Below, in pieces: positions 19,116-20,640 of a DNA stretch of 20,640 nt. The stretch's first letter is position 1; every line of letters starts with the position of its first letter. The position numbers and the translations under genes were made by a program. Under the pieces are notes generated by a model. The model made no database searches. It was not told the origin of the DNA and saw nothing but the letters and a program-made list of their open reading frames with translations. The stretch covers positions 6,470-27,109 of the forward strand of contig BLXT01008189.1 in assembly GCA_019648995.1 (NCBI GenBank), read 5' to 3'. The stretch comes from Plakobranchus ocellatus (lineage: Eukaryota; Mollusca; Gastropoda; Plakobranchidae).

Positions 19116-19222
19116 TTTACTTATCACCGTGCCACCTGAATGCTTAGAATTAGTTTCAGTCCAAACATCACTGAATGACTTCGGGCTACAGTAAGCATAT
19201 TTTGAAACAACCAGATGGGTAG
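19116..19222 (-). other. Second copy of the 107-bp identical block
   Basis: This is the exact match of 3375-3481. The left flank here (gccagaagctttt) differs completely from that of the first copy (gggggtttgtt), so the block sits right at the edge of segment Y. Confidence 0.35.
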
Positions 19223-19493
19223 ACATAAATGTTTTGGCAGCATCAAGCACACTAAACTCTATCATTTTTTTCTTGCATTAAAAAATATAAAGCTCCCAAG
19301 CCACATGATCTCCTGAAAAACTAATTTGTATGGATTGAAAAACTTCTAAAACCGATAATGGCCTGAGCAGCAGAAGAGAGAAACAATTGATAGACCGCGA
19401 GAATGGATACGCATCGTTTATCTGATGCGCACTTGAGAGTAACTACAAAAGCTTGCTTTAATAATGCAACATTGAAATAACATTATGAAAGGA

Positions 19494-19616
19494 CGATACA
19501 CGTGTGAGAGAGCCTGCCGATTGCTCTGGTGATTGTAAGAATGTTTTGCAATCCGACGACGCGGATCAGAACATCACCACTACCCGTTCGGCCCGCTGCC
19601 ATCATCTGGCAAATTT
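19494..19616 (+). other. Second copy of the 123-bp identical block
   Basis: This is the exact match of 4320-4442. The frame reading CSGDC and RCHHLANF ends at TAG (19618-19620), three codons earlier than any divergence would matter in the first copy, so a long coding exon shared by both is unlikely. Confidence 0.35.
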
Positions 19617-19724
19617 CTAGCAAGGCTTTTTATGTGTTACATTTGAATCTAGTTCATTTTCTTCAAAAGCACTGGCGAAGCTGAAATACTACAGGCCTTT
19701 TGTATCGTTGAGTCCATTTATACC

Positions 19725-19840
19725 AAGGTGGTCTCAGGTTTTTATGACCCTCTTCAGGCTGACCGCTGGTCATAGATTTGAACCTTTGATCGTCCATATA
19801 TAAACCCACATCTCAACAGGTTTAGATCAAAGAGGTAGGT
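19725..19840 (-). mobile_element. Old degenerate SINE copy in segment Y copy 2
   Basis: This is the counterpart of the relic at 4551-4665 and is slightly more complete at its 3' side, because aaggtggtctcagg matches aaggtgatctcagg of the young SINE at 6310-6323. The tRNA-like half is strongly diverged. Confidence 0.6.
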
Positions 19841-20080
19841 GGCAAAATTAGTTATAGTGGCTTGACTTTTTTTTAAAAAGTGAGCACTTATTTTGCCCAA
19901 GACCAAATATTCCGAACAAATTATTTTGACAACGTTGTCAGAAATGTCCTCAAAATGTTAATTTGACCATGTTGTTAGGCCAGGGCAGACGTAGAGATCG
20001 CTAAATACATCATGTTATGTAGCTGAACCCTCTCCAATTGCTTCTGCTCCTTATTCAAGACATTTTAATAAACAAAAAGC

Positions 20081-20418
20081 TGTAACATCAAACAGTGTGA
20101 ACGATGTTTAGCTTACCTTAGGATATAATTCATCTGATAAAAAAGAAAATATTTAATTTCGGTAGTAAAATTTGTAAATTATAAAAGAAATGTATAGTAA
20201 AAATGTTCAATTTCTGATAGAAATGTGAAAAACAACTTAAAGTATAATAAAGATTGAATGTTTTCAGACTTGAGAAAAGTTTTAGGGCACTTTAAAAACG
20301 TTTCTTTCATTAGCAGATCTTTAGATGCGTGTAGTGTAATGTGAATGTTTTGTGATTTTTCAAAAAGTGTCAAATAGACTTGCATGGCTTAGAGGCTGAA
20401 GAATGTATCAATTTTTTT
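20081..20418. other. AT-rich sequence with no recognisable content
   Basis: No homology to other parts of the window and no convincing open frame. It leads into the CTA repeat. Confidence 0.5.

Positions 20419-20640
<222 letters not shown>

Larger units (their letters stand above)
19116..20080 (+). repeat. Segment Y, copy 2
   Basis: This is the second copy of Y and represents the state without the 556-bp element: the sequence runs straight from gcatcgttta into tctgatgcgc at 19420. Homology to copy 1 fades at about 20050-20080, where both copies turn into unrelated AT-rich sequence. Confidence 0.85.

Overview
The window looks like nuclear DNA from a mollusc, most likely a heterobranch gastropod (planorbid or other panpulmonate snail). 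It is AT-rich and gene-poor. It carries long GA/CT, CA and CTA microsatellites, MITEs, a tRNA-derived SINE and a decayed non-LTR retrotransposon. It also has the scattered tctagatctagatc-type intergenic motif that I associate with Biomphalaria-like snails. The genus is an inference; nothing seen fixes the species. There are no prokaryotic operons, and coding stretches are short exons with plausible splice signals.

The dominant structure is an imperfect tandem/segmental duplication with an offset of about 11.8 kb. Three segment types can be followed. X (copies at about 1-3376 and 11818-15986) holds a minus-strand cysteine-rich exon. Y (about 3375-4850 and 19116-20080) holds two short blocks that are identical between copies. 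G (about 5650-11817 and 15400-17935) holds a plus-strand secreted galectin-like gene. The order is X-Y-G in the first unit and X-G-(unique 1.2 kb)-Y in the second, so the array was rearranged as well as copied. The 3' end of X and the 5' end of G are related to each other, which gives a plausible recombination site.

The coding content decays reciprocally. In unit 1 the galectin gene is full length (6829-7557, 242 aa: signal peptide, Cys-rich PAN/apple-like region, galectin domain) while the cysteine-rich exon (about 2360-2909) is broken by frameshifts and stops. In unit 2 the cysteine-rich exon is open (14663-15241, CxxxC pairs at regular spacing) while the galectin gene (16423-16977) has lost most of its lectin domain through a 274-bp deletion. 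The two genes lie head-to-head in each unit. Both products look secreted or exposed, so a role in extracellular recognition or defence is possible, but that is inference.

Comparing the copies dates several mobile elements by filled and empty sites: a 351-bp Harbinger-like MITE (15480-15830, TTA duplication), a 556-bp element with 12-bp inverted repeats and TA duplication (3683-4238), a tRNA-derived SINE (6287-6442), and a roughly 2.9-kb insertion containing a minus-strand LINE reverse-transcriptase relic (8861-10500). Older copies of the MITE and SINE families are present in both units. The rest is AT-rich sequence in which I see no gene.
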